Below, piece after piece: positions 1-8,187 of a DNA stretch of 64,000 bases. A model generated the notes under the pieces. It made no database searches and was not told the origin of the DNA. It saw only the letters and a list, made by a program, of their open reading frames with translations. The stretch covers positions 682,001 to 746,000 of the forward strand of contig CAVOXF010000006.1 in NCBI GenBank assembly GCA_963700375.1. The letters are read 5' to 3'. The stretch comes from JAHEEL01 sp963700375 (GTDB lineage: Bacteria > Actinomycetota > Acidimicrobiia > Spongiisociales > UBA5794). The first letter of the stretch is position 1, and every line of letters begins with the position of its first letter. The position numbers and the translations under genes are program-made.

Positions 1-139
1 AGAGCGCCGCCCCTGCCGCCACCAGCATGTGGGTTCGGATGCCGGCCGGTTTGTTGAACAGTTGTCGATCGAACCCGATGAGTCCACCGAGAAGTGCGGC
101 TACAACCGTGCGCCCAACGAGTTCCCATTCAGTCGGCAT
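1..139 (-). CDS. MgtC/SapB-family membrane protein, N-terminal part only
   Basis: From an ATG at 139 the reverse strand stays open to the window edge (46 codons). The peptide starts MPTEWELVGRTVVAALLGG and continues IGFDRQ and GIRTHMLVAAGAAL. A first membrane helix rich in G and L, then an (E/D)RQ or ERE-type motif and GxRTHxLVxxGAAL, is the typical start of MgtC/SapB/SrpB proteins. These are inner-membrane proteins linked to magnesium limitation and virulence in some bacteria, with no settled transport function. A good ribosome site (GGAGGG) lies 2 bases before the ATG. The gene runs leftwards out of the window, so the C-terminal domain cannot be judged. It is divergent from nothing visible; the next gene downstream of its promoter, the ABC ATPase, ends at 222 on the same strand. 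Confidence 0.8.
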   Translation of the reverse strand, partial: MPTEWELVGRTVVAALLGGLIGFDRQLFNKPAGIRTHMLVAAGAAL

Positions 140-221
140 GACCCTCCAACGATGCTGACGCATCGTACGCCACGCGGTGGCGGAATCGACGGCACCCCGC
201 TGAAGGTCGCGACACGCCGAG

Positions 222-1034
222 CTAGCTCGGGATCCACGCCCGGTATCGACGGTCGAGGTGCTCGACCCGTAGTTCCTCGTCGTAGCATTCCGACAAGGCG
301 TCACCCGTCAGCACCGACTCGATCGGCCCATCGGCGATGATCCGGCCGCGCGACATCAGGGCAATGTGATCGAAGCCCGGCGGGATCTCTTCGACGTGGT
401 GCGTCACGAGGACAGCGGCGGGACTCTCCGGGTCGACGGCGAGGTCGCCGAGCGACGCGACCAGCCGCTCCCGGGCTCCGAGGTCGAGGCCGGTCATGGC
501 TTCGTCGAGGAGCAGTACCTCCGGACGGGTCATCAGACTTCGTGCGATGAACACCCGCTGCTTCTCCCCCGTCGAAAGCGTTCCGTAATCCCGGTCGGCA
601 AGATGACCGGCCTGCATGCGTTCGAGCAGGAGACGGGCGAACTCCCAGTCGGCCTCCGTGTAGTCGTGCCATCGGGTGTCAACGAACGATGCGTGTTTGC
701 CGGTGATGACGATGTCGATCGCGGGGAGGCGGTCGCGGATCATCTTCGCCGGACCCGATCCCACGTATCCGACACGTTCGCGCAGCGTCCGGACATCCAC
801 CTTCCCGTGGGTTTCCCCGAGGAGCCGCACCGTACCCCGGGTGGGACCGAGGTAGGTGGAAGCGACCTGGAGCATGGTGGTCTTGCCGGCACCGTTTGGC
901 CCGAGGAGCACCCACCGCTCATGCCGGTGAACATGCCAGTCGACATCCGAGAGGAGGTACCGCCCGTCGCGCACGACCGAAACACCCTCGAGTCCGAGGA
1001 CCTCGGAACGGTCGACAGCGTCTGTCTTGCTCAC
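222..1034 (-). CDS. ABC transporter ATP-binding protein
   Basis: A 270-residue single ABC ATPase domain. Walker A is GPNGAGKT (about residues 45-52), the signature is LSTGEKQ, Walker B is VLLLDEAM and the switch histidine lies in VTHH. It resembles the stand-alone ATPases of the ModF/YbbA/molybdate-like kind that are found without a permease next door; no permease gene is adjacent here, so substrate and direction are unknown. I chose the GTG at 1034 because the family fold begins a few residues later (VLGLEGVSVVRDG). An ATG at 1067 is the alternative. A -10-like TACTAT (reverse strand) sits at 1076-1081, just before both. The open frame continues further upstream but that part has no ABC-like sequence. 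Confidence 0.88.
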   Translation of the reverse strand: MSKTDAVDRSEVLGLEGVSVVRDGRYLLSDVDWHVHRHERWVLLGPNGAGKTTMLQVASTYLGPTRGTVRLLGETHGKVDVRTLRERVGYVGSGPAKMIRDRLPAIDIVITGKHASFVDTRWHDYTEADWEFARLLLERMQAGHLADRDYGTLSTGEKQRVFIARSLMTRPEVLLLDEAMTGLDLGARERLVASLGDLAVDPESPAAVLVTHHVEEIPPGFDHIALMSRGRIIADGPIESVLTGDALSECYDEELRVEHLDRRYRAWIPS

Positions 1035-1171
1035 GGGACCTGCCAATCCTCCCTGCCGGATCATGCGGTGCGGAGATAGTAGACCTGCCCGGAATACGGC
1101 CCCTCCGGTCCCCGGCGGTATTGTGACGCAGGTACCGCCGGAGATTCCGCGAGCACCAGGGAGGTCCTCGA

Positions 1172-1555
1172 ATGTCCCACAAGAAGAGCTGGATGGACTC
1201 GTTTTCCGAGACCGTAGACAAGGCAACGAAGGCGGCGGCTGAAGCCTGGGATGGAACCGCCGATATCAGGAAGGAAGCCTGGGAGAAGACGAAGGAGGCG
1301 GTCAACACCGCCTCGGACGCGCTCGACGAGGGTGTCGAGAAGGTCAAGGCGGCCTACAGGGACGGGGCGGGCGACGACTCGGAAGGAGAGGTTCCGGTTG
1401 AGATCGACGCGCAGGTTGTCGTGGACGTGGATCTGGACGAACCCGCACCGGCGACGGACGGGTCGATCCCCGCGACAACTGCCGACATCGACGACCCGGA
1501 TGAGACTGACCCGACCGAGCTGAGCGATGACATCGACGAGAGCGAAGCGTCGTAG
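1172..1555 (+). CDS. Small acidic helical protein, unknown function
   Basis: 127 residues with no family I recognise. Residues 1-65 are Lys/Glu/Ala-rich and look like one or two amphipathic helices with repeated patterns (KATKAAAEAW, KEAWEKTKEAVNTASDALDEG), reminiscent of apolipoprotein- or LEA-like helices. Residues 70-127 are very acidic and probably disordered (many D, E, P and T). There is no signal peptide or membrane segment. A ribosome site (AGGGAGG) lies 7-8 bases before the ATG at 1172. It is divergent from the ABC ATPase, with about 140 bases between the two starts. The helical part could bind a membrane surface or partner protein; this is only inference. Confidence 0.65.
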   Translation: MSHKKSWMDSFSETVDKATKAAAEAWDGTADIRKEAWEKTKEAVNTASDALDEGVEKVKAAYRDGAGDDSEGEVPVEIDAQVVVDVDLDEPAPATDGSIPATTADIDDPDETDPTELSDDIDESEAS

Positions 1556-1603
1556 CGGGGTCCGGCCCGCCTGCTCGGAGTCGGCCTCCCATACCGGAGC
1601 GCG

Positions 1604-2633
1604 CTACGTGCTGGCCCCCCAGTTTCGAGCGGTCCCGAGGGCTGGCCTGACGTCGCGGTTGGCATCGACGAGTACGGCGGTGCAGAGTCCAGTCCGGTCC
1701 CCGTCCTCCCATCCGTCCACGGTTGGCATGAAGACTTCAATCCAGTACCGGGAGTCGGCGTACGGCTCCCCAACGTAGGCGGCAAATTGGGCTTCACAAC
1801 GGGCGTTGACCCAGTCGTAGAGCTCGTTCGTCTCCGGGGTAGGTCGACCCGAAGCCATCGATCTCGACTTTCCCGAAGAGCTCGGCTTCGTGCAGTTCGT
1901 TGCAGTCGACCACCGGCACGCTGTAGACCTCGGTCGCGGTGCCGGGGTTGAAGCACTCGCCCACCGAGAGCTCATCGATCGCTTCGCTGCCGTCGAGTTG
2001 TGCGGCGACGAATCCTATTCCGAACACGGCAATCACGATCAGGAAGATCACCGGCCTTATCCATGACATCGAGGAGATAGGCGGTGGTGTAGGAGTTGGG
2101 CGCGACTGCCACTCGGGACTCGGAGTCGACCAGGGGTCACGTTGCTCGCCCGGCGGCGGCGGTGCCTGGAGCGTCTGTTGCAGCACCTCGTTCTGCTTCT
2201 CTTGCTGCTCCGAGATGAAGCGAATCCTTTCGGCGAGTGAGCCAGACAGAGGCACGGATGACCCCGTGGAACCGGCAGCCACCGTGGACGGTTGGTCGTC
2301 GAGCGCCCAGTCGGGCAGCGATTCCACCCCGGACCGCGCACGAACAGCTGCCTCTGCCTCCTCCGTTGCTGACGGCTCGTCGGACTCTTCAGAGGCTGGG
2401 TTCTCTGCCTCACGCGCCTCTGCAAGCTGTTGGGCAATGTCGGCCGCGGACAGTTCCTCGTCCTGACCGAAGGGCGGAGCGTCGGGAGTCGGATCGTCGT
2501 ACTCGGGCGCGTCGTTCGTCTTGGTCTGCGGTGTCTCCAGGTGGTCGTCCGAGTAGAGATCGCCATCCATGACGCGCTGCCGTGCCTCGCGCAGCAGTTC
2601 CTCGCTCGACGATCGGCCGCGATCATCGGTCAT
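1604..2633 (-). pseudogene. Septum formation family protein, interrupted by one frameshift
   Basis: The first frame gives about 270 residues: a cytosolic, acidic and Pro-rich region (1-190), one membrane helix (about 191-212, WIRPVIFLIVIAVFGIGFVA), and the start of an extracellular domain with Cys pairs (VGECFNPG, VVDCNELHEAELFG). The rest of that domain (LYDWVNARCEAQFAAYVG, then GLCTAV) is in another frame that ends at 1604. The break is near 1829-1832. Removing one A from the GACGAACGAG stretch would restore one protein of about 340 residues. The Cys-rich H-E-AELFG domain matches the actinobacterial 'septum formation' family, which is poorly characterised. No other lesion is visible, so a sequencing or assembly error is as likely as a dead gene. 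A GGGAGAG ribosome site precedes the ATG at 2633. Confidence 0.72.
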
Positions 2634-2755
2634 CTATCTCTCCCACGACTGCTCCCCCTCTATCGGCAGCGTGGATCCGTGACCAAAACAGATTCTGTGG
2701 TGCGCCAGCGACTGCACACCGGTCCACTACAACCCGGACGCAGCAGACATGCGGC

Positions 2756-3142
2756 CTACCAGAGCAGGAGGAAGGCGGTGGTCATGATGCCGACGGTCAG
2801 GCCGGCGAACATCGGAAGAGCGTACGGGAACCGCTCGCGGCGGGCGAGTGCCCAGCCGAGGGAGTTCACGGAGGCGTACAACAGGGCGCCGGTAGCGACC
2901 GCGGCGACCGCCGTTGCCCACCTCGCGTCGACGAACAGCCCGATCCCGCCGAGCACGAGAGCAAACGCGGTGCCGTACTCCGCGAGCCAGTGGGGCCAGA
3001 ACAGGGTTCCTGCCTCGGCGTCCCGCGCACGGAACACGCCGGCGGAGAGATCGACCTGCTCTCCAGCCAGGATGTCGCGCGTCCATATGGCCGCCATGGC
3101 GACGCCGATCACGATCATCAGGCTCGGAACCACGATGCCCAA
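2756..3142 (-). CDS. Small four-helix membrane protein
   Basis: 128 residues with about four hydrophobic helices: MIVIGVAMAAIW near residue 10, YGTAFALVLGGIGLFV near 56-72, TAVAAVATGALLYASV near 77-93, and the C-terminal MFAGLTVGIMTTAFLLL. It has a short polar loop after helix 1 and no enzymatic motif. It resembles the many DUF-type actinobacterial integral membrane proteins, and I cannot name a function. The start is taken as TTG at 3142 because a strong AGGAGGT lies 4-5 bases upstream; a GTG at 3133 is possible. It lies head-to-head with the nitroreductase gene (147 bases apart). Confidence 0.7.
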   Translation of the reverse strand: MGIVVPSLMIVIGVAMAAIWTRDILAGEQVDLSAGVFRARDAEAGTLFWPHWLAEYGTAFALVLGGIGLFVDARWATAVAAVATGALLYASVNSLGWALARRERFPYALPMFAGLTVGIMTTAFLLLW

Positions 3143-3288
3143 AGAGACCTCCTCGACGAGGTCTCCCGATCATACGACGCCGGGTCCCGGCCGCGCCGCA
3201 CAGAGGAAGTCTCGTGACAATCGGAAGGCTGCCATCATCGGGAAGGACACACCGCTGATCGAACCAGGACGGAAGCGAGCAGGCAGCC

Positions 3289-3987
3289 GTGACCCAGGAT
3301 CACTACCCCTACACCACGACCGGGGACTTCGTGCCATACGGCTCGGCGCGTCTCACCGAGGACGAGATGCGAGAGCGAGGAACCGCCTTCCACGAGGCGA
3401 TGTCGCACCGTCGGTCGATTCGGACGTTCAGCGCCGACCCGGTTCCACGGGACCTGATCGAGACAGCGATCCTCACTGCGGGGACCGCACCTTCGGGAGC
3501 ACACCAGCAGCCGTGGACCTTCGTGGTGGTTGGCGATGCCGAGACGAAACGTCGGATTCGCCTCGCGGCCGAAGAAGAGGAGAAGACGAACTACCTCGAT
3601 GGGCGGATGCCAGACGACTGGAAGGACGAGATTGTCCGCCTGGGCACGTCATGGCAGAAGCCATATCTCGAGCTCGCGCCGTGGATCGTGGTCCTCTTCG
3701 AACAGCGCTACGGGCTCGACGCCGAGGGCCGGCGCCGGAAGCACTACTACGTCAAGGAGTCCGTAGGAATCGCGGCCGGGATGTTCATTGCGTCACTGCA
3801 CACCATGGGTCTCGCCACACTCACCCACACCCCCAGTCCCATGGCGTTCCTCACGAAACTGCTCGAACGGCCGGCAAACGAGCGGCCGTTCATCCTGTTC
3901 CCGGTCGGCTACCCGGAGATCGGTTCGGTGGTCCCTCGGCTCGAACGCAAGCCGCTGGATGAGATCCTCGTCGAGTACGACGGTTGA
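3289..3987 (+). CDS. Nitroreductase-family FMN oxidoreductase
   Basis: 232 residues of the NAD(P)H/FMN nitroreductase fold. The N-terminal FMN-phosphate motif is clear (HRRSIRTFS, residues about 39-47), followed by AGTAPSGAHQQPWTFVVV (the second FMN-binding segment, TAPSG.NxQPWxFV), and GIAAGMFIASLHTMGLATLTHTP near 165-190. The C-terminal PVGYP motif is typical of the iodotyrosine deiodinase/BluB-like branch. Enzymes of this family reduce nitro groups, quinones or halogenated tyrosines, or act as flavin-destroying enzymes; the exact substrate cannot be read here. The start is GTG at 3289, with an imperfect purine-rich site upstream. The gene is complete with no oddities. Confidence 0.9.
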   Translation: MTQDHYPYTTTGDFVPYGSARLTEDEMRERGTAFHEAMSHRRSIRTFSADPVPRDLIETAILTAGTAPSGAHQQPWTFVVVGDAETKRRIRLAAEEEEKTNYLDGRMPDDWKDEIVRLGTSWQKPYLELAPWIVVLFEQRYGLDAEGRRRKHYYVKESVGIAAGMFIASLHTMGLATLTHTPSPMAFLTKLLERPANERPFILFPVGYPEIGSVVPRLERKPLDEILVEYDG

Positions 3988-4081
3988 GCTACCAGGCAGG
4001 TGGGCAGGGACCTGGGCTGGGCAGGCTGCACGAGTCGCCCGACAATCGCGTGAACAACACCACCACGAGGAGGAGCGGGGC

Positions 4082-5151
4082 ATGGTCCGGGCACTCGGGA
4101 GGAGCGGCATCGACGCCCCGGCGTCGGCATGGGTTGTTGGGCCATTCGCGGCGTCTGGACGTTCGACGGCCACGCTGCCGGTTGGAGCGCCGTCGACGGC
4201 CGCGAGTCAACGCTCGCGATCCAGGAAGCCGTCGATCTCGGCGTCACGTTCTTCGACACCGCCACCAACTACGGCTGCGGCCACAGCGAGCGGATCCTCA
4301 GTTCGGCCCTCGCTGGACGTCGCGACCGGGTGGTGATCGCCACGAAGTTCGGCCACCAGATCGACGCCCTCGCGAAGAAAGTGACCGACTGAGACGCATC
4401 CGAGGAGGCCGGCGACATCGTTCCCCACATTCGAGGGGACCTCGAAGCGGGCCTCACCAACCTGGGCACTGACTACATCGATCTCCAACAGTTGCATCCC
4501 GGCGGACTCGCCATCGACCGATCACTGATGGCGCGAGGTGAACTCGAACGCTCCGTCGCAGAGGGGAAGATCAGGGCCGATGGGTGGAGCACCGACCGCA
4601 CGGATGCTGCGGCGGCCTTCTGCAACGGACCCGGCTGCGTGGCCGTGCAGCAGCAGCTCAGCATCTTCGACGGGAATCTGGAACTGCTCGCTATGTGCGA
4701 AGAGGTGGGCCTGGCGAGCATCAATCGGAGTCCCCTCGGCATGGGCATCCTGACCGGCACGTTCATCGCCGACAGCGAGTTCAACGACGACGATGTTCGC
4801 GGGAGCGCGCCGTGGTTCCCCGGTCTCGAAGACGGTCGGCCGGCGCAGCGGTGGATCGATGCACTCGACTCGGTTCGCGACGTGCTGACGAGCGACGGCA
4901 GGACGCCGGCACGGGGAGCGATCGCCGGGCTGTGGAGCCGAAGCGACGTCACAATCCCGATCCCCGGGTTCAAGACCCGGGGACAGGTGCGCGAGAACGC
5001 CGGTGCCATGGAATTCGGGCCGCTGTCACCCGGGCAAATGGCCGATATTGACTCAATCCTCGGCCGATGGCACCGTCCGGGCGACAGAAACCACCCAGCA
5101 GCGGCGGGCGCCCGAACTGGGACGTCTGATGGTCGGATCGAAACGGCCTAG
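4082..5151 (+). pseudogene. Aldo/keto reductase, broken by a frameshift and an in-frame TGA
   Basis: The reading begins at ATG 4082 (MVRALGRSGIDAPAS) behind a good GAGGAG ribosome site. It then needs a shift near 4122 to reach MGCWAIRGVWTF in the next frame; one missing C would give the family-typical APALGMGCWAI. The second frame holds the conserved aldo/keto reductase stretch VTFFDTATNYGCGHSER (catalytic Asp/Tyr region) and VVIATKFG. It meets TGA at 4390-4392 and continues in the same frame as DASEEAGDIVPHIRGDLEAG, then GTDYIDLQQLH. The C-terminal NADPH-binding end is intact (SDVTIPIPGFKT). Ancestrally this is a roughly 355-residue NADPH-dependent oxidoreductase. With two lesions it is either a decaying gene or a badly called stretch. 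The 3' end overlaps the convergent membrane gene by 4 bases. Confidence 0.75.
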
Positions 5152-5501
5152 AACGCGGCGTATGCGACCTGACCGACGTTCACGACGTTGACGATCAGAT
5201 AGACCATCACGGCGAGCCGCAGGTAGGTCACCATTCTCGAGGATGTAATGCGAGTCCCGAGCGCGATCACCGCGACGCAGATTCCCACCTTCACGAGCAT
5301 CGCTGACGGTGTGCCGATCAACGGAGCGACGAGCGGATTGGCCTCGAATCCCCCGAACCCCCCGATGATGAGGTTGGTCACGAGTATGTCGAGGACGTTC
5401 AGGGCAAGGAGTGCGACGCCGAGGGCAACCGCTGTTCTGCGCATGACCGGGAGTTCCCAGTCGATCACGCGCATGACCGGTGTCCGCTGCCCGTGGACCA
5501 T
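5148..5501 (-). CDS. Small membrane protein, DUF5658-like
   Basis: 117 residues with three to four hydrophobic helices. The segment LALNVLDILVTNLIIGGFGGFEANPLVAPLIG has the 'N-x-x-D, then E-x-NPL' pattern of the DUF5658-type membrane family (LDxxxT, then EANPL). The rest is MLVKVGICVAVIAL and YLRLAVMVYLIVNVVNV. Function is unknown. The start at 5501 is favoured by an AAGGAAGG site 7 bases upstream; in-frame ATGs at 5474 and 5444 are alternatives. It converges with the broken aldo/keto reductase. Confidence 0.72.
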   Translation of the reverse strand: MVHGQRTPVMRVIDWELPVMRRTAVALGVALLALNVLDILVTNLIIGGFGGFEANPLVAPLIGTPSAMLVKVGICVAVIALGTRITSSRMVTYLRLAVMVYLIVNVVNVGQVAYAAF

Positions 5502-5834
5502 TTCGATGCCTTCCTTCTGAGCGCCGCCCAGCGCTCACTGCGACCCTACACCACGTTGAGTATCGAAGTGCGAGGACGTCTGGAGACGCGAGAGCCACCA
5601 CTGATGCCTCCGCCGCCCGTGTGCAAAGCCAGCGGCGGACCAACCAACCTGGACAACACAACGCGGTGCACCGGCGGGTCCCCTACTCACCGACGGAGAG
5701 ACCGCACACGTTCCGGCCCTGATCCACTCAGAACCGGCACGCGTGCGGCCGCGTCGCAGACTATGAGCACGGGGTCTCGGCCGCCCCGAATGGGTGTCGG
5801 CCGTCACTAGGGTTCGCCGGCACCCGGGAGGACG
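5502..5834. other. Intergenic region between DUF5658-like gene and bisC-like gene
   Basis: No convincing gene. It holds the divergent promoters. A potential hairpin lies at 5609-5639 (TCCGCCGC paired with GCGGCGGA, 15-base loop). A TAGGGT -10-like box at about 5808-5813 is followed by a leader carrying the CGGGAGG ribosome site of the downstream gene. The hairpin could be a leader element, but I recognise no known riboswitch. Confidence 0.4.
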
Positions 5835-8123
5835 ATGACCACGAAACGGCACCTGACATTGACGAACTGGGGAGCCTATGAGCTCGAGACCGACGGCTTC
5901 GAGATCACCGCGGTCCACCCGTTCCCAAAGGACCCGGATCCGTCTCCCATCGGCCAATCTCTCAAGGCGGTACGCCGCAGCCGTGTTGCCCGCCCTTCCA
6001 TCCGTGAGAGCTGGTACCGAAACGGTCCGGGCTCCAACAACGACCGACGCGGATACGAGCCGTTCGTCGAAGTGGATTGGGACGTCGCCCTCGACATGGT
6101 GGCCGCCGAACTCGACCGGGTACGTTCCGAGTACGGGAACCAGGCGATCTTCGGAGGCAGCTACGGCTGGGCGAGCGCCGGCCGGTTCCACCACGCCCTC
6201 GGCCAGGTTCACCGGTTCCTCAACTCGATCGGCGGGTACACCTCGTCGGTCGACAACTACTCCATCGCCGCCGGAATCGTGATCACGCCCCACGTCTTTG
6301 GGATCTCGTTCGACGACCTGGTCAATGAGCAGCCGCAGTTCCCCGAAATCGCAGAGCACACGGAACTCGTTGTCAGCTTCGGCGGCATGCCGATCAAGAA
6401 CAGCCAGGTCAGCTACGGCGGCCAGGGTCGCCACATGCTCTCCAGCCGCCTCGAGACCTGCCGCGATCGGGGCGTCCGGTTCGTCAACCTCTCTCCATTG
6501 CGTGAAGACCTGATCGACGCCGTCGAAGCCGAGTGGCTTCCGACGCGACCGAACACGGATGCTGCCGTGATGCTCGGCCTGGCCCACAGCCTGCTCGTCG
6601 CCGGCGACCACGATGAGGCGTTCCTGACCCGCTACTGCGTTGGCTGGGACCGCTTCCGCGCCTATGTGCTCGGCGAGGCCGACGGCATCGCGAAGTCGGC
6701 CGAGTGGGCGTCCGACATCTCGGGGGTCAACGCGGATCGCATCCGATCGCTCGCAGCCGACATGGCCCATGCCCGCACGCTCGTAACGGTGAGTTGGTCG
6801 GTGCAACGATCGGACCACGGGGAGCAGCCGTACTGGGCGGCGAGTGCTCTGACAGCCATGCTCGGACAGATCGGCCAGCCGGGCGGCGGCATCGGATTCG
6901 GCTACGGTGCCGTGGGCCTCGTCGGCCACGGGGTCGGCTATCACGGACTCCCCCGACTCCCCCAGGGCCGCAACGCCGTCACCGACTTCATCCCGGTGGC
7001 CCGGATCTCGGACCTGCTCCTCCACGGAGGTGAGGACTTCGACTACGACGGCAAGCGCCTCACCTACCCCGAAACCCACCTCGTCTACTGGGCCGGCGGG
7101 AACCCGTTCCACCACCACCAGGACCTCAATCGGCTCGCGCGGGCCTGGCAGGTTCCGGACACCGTGATCGTTCACGAGCCGTTCTGGAACGCGCTCGCTC
7201 GCCGCGCCGATGTCACCCTTCCCGCGACGACTCCACTCGAACGGAACGATGTCGGCGGGAGCACAACTGACGACTTCATCTTCTGGATGGAGCAGGTGAT
7301 CGATCCGCTGGGCGAAGCCCGCAACGACTACGACATCTTCGCCGGCCTCTCCCGCCGGCTCGGAGCTGAAGACCGCTTCACCGAAGGCCGAACCAGCGAG
7401 GAGTGGATCAAGCACATCTACGAACGCTTCCACTCCCATCACCCAGACTTCCCGCGTCTCGAAGAACTCAAGGAGCTTGGTCACTTCCAGATCCCCGAGG
7501 GGTGGATCCCGCCGACCGCGTCGACGCTCACGGCGTTCGTCGCCGATCCGGTGAGGTCTCCGCTGTCGACACCGTCCGGCCGGATCGAGTTGTACTCCGA
7601 GACCATCGACGGCTTCGGCTACTCCACTTGCCCGCCGCACCCGACGTGGATCGAACCGGCGGAGTGGATTGGCAACGCCGTCGAGTACCCGCTCCACATG
7701 ATCTCGAACCAGCCGAAGACCCGGCTCCACTCGCAGTGGGACCACGGCGAGACGAGCCTCAACGCCAAGGTCGACGGACGCGAGCAAGTCGGGATGCATC
7801 CCGACGATGCCACCGTGCGGGGACTGAGCCAGGGCGACCTGGTCCGGATCTTCAACGACCGCGGCGCCACACTGGCGGCCGTCGCCATCCGGGACGACCT
7901 CGTCGAGCGAGTTGTGCAATTACCGACCGGTGCCTGGTGGGACCCGATCGAATCGGACGGACTCGACCGCAGCGGCAACCCCAACGTTCTGACCCGCGAT
8001 GTCGGTACCTCGCAACTCGCACAGGGCCCGAGCGCCCAGACCTGCCTGGTTCAGGTGGAGCGTTTCGACGGTGAACCTCCGCGTGTCGAAGCACACGACA
8101 TCCCGATGCTGCTCCCCGACTGA
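5835..8123 (+). CDS. Molybdopterin-dependent oxidoreductase, BisC/TorA class
   Basis: 762 residues, the usual length for biotin-sulfoxide, DMSO or TMAO reductases. The Mo-bis-MGD fold shows as the early substrate-channel segment (IRESWYRNGPGSNNDRRG), the FGGSYGWASAGRFHHALGQVHRFLN segment in which Ser of WASAGRFH is the expected molybdenum ligand, VSWSVQRSDHGEQPYW, and the C-terminal dinucleotide-binding domain (LHMISNQPKTRLHSQWDHGE; GAWWDP). There is no N-terminal [4Fe-4S] Cys motif and no twin-arginine signal, so it should be cytoplasmic, like BisC or MsrP-independent methionine/biotin sulfoxide reductases. No chaperone, haem c or membrane partner lies next to it. A CGGGAGG site precedes the ATG. 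The long open frame on the opposite strand is a codon-bias artefact. Confidence 0.93.
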   Translation: MTTKRHLTLTNWGAYELETDGFEITAVHPFPKDPDPSPIGQSLKAVRRSRVARPSIRESWYRNGPGSNNDRRGYEPFVEVDWDVALDMVAAELDRVRSEYGNQAIFGGSYGWASAGRFHHALGQVHRFLNSIGGYTSSVDNYSIAAGIVITPHVFGISFDDLVNEQPQFPEIAEHTELVVSFGGMPIKNSQVSYGGQGRHMLSSRLETCRDRGVRFVNLSPLREDLIDAVEAEWLPTRPNTDAAVMLGLAHSLLVAGDHDEAFLTRYCVGWDRFRAYVLGEADGIAKSAEWASDISGVNADRIRSLAADMAHARTLVTVSWSVQRSDHGEQPYWAASALTAMLGQIGQPGGGIGFGYGAVGLVGHGVGYHGLPRLPQGRNAVTDFIPVARISDLLLHGGEDFDYDGKRLTYPETHLVYWAGGNPFHHHQDLNRLARAWQVPDTVIVHEPFWNALARRADVTLPATTPLERNDVGGSTTDDFIFWMEQVIDPLGEARNDYDIFAGLSRRLGAEDRFTEGRTSEEWIKHIYERFHSHHPDFPRLEELKELGHFQIPEGWIPPTASTLTAFVADPVRSPLSTPSGRIELYSETIDGFGYSTCPPHPTWIEPAEWIGNAVEYPLHMISNQPKTRLHSQWDHGETSLNAKVDGREQVGMHPDDATVRGLSQGDLVRIFNDRGATLAAVAIRDDLVERVVQLPTGAWWDPIESDGLDRSGNPNVLTRDVGTSQLAQGPSAQTCLVQVERFDGEPPRVEAHDIPMLLPD

Positions 8124-8187
8124 TGTTCGCGAGTCGGCCGGAGCGGAGTCGCCGTCGCGATATCCGACGTGAAGTCCCGGTTGATCG

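Noticed and set aside
4390..4392. Selenocysteine codon
   Set aside because: The site is not a redox Cys position of aldo/keto reductases and no SECIS-like stem is clear; a mutation is simpler.
5535..7919. A 794-codon open frame antisense to the molybdopterin gene
   Set aside because: No family motif; a shadow from strong third-position GC bias opposite a clear gene.
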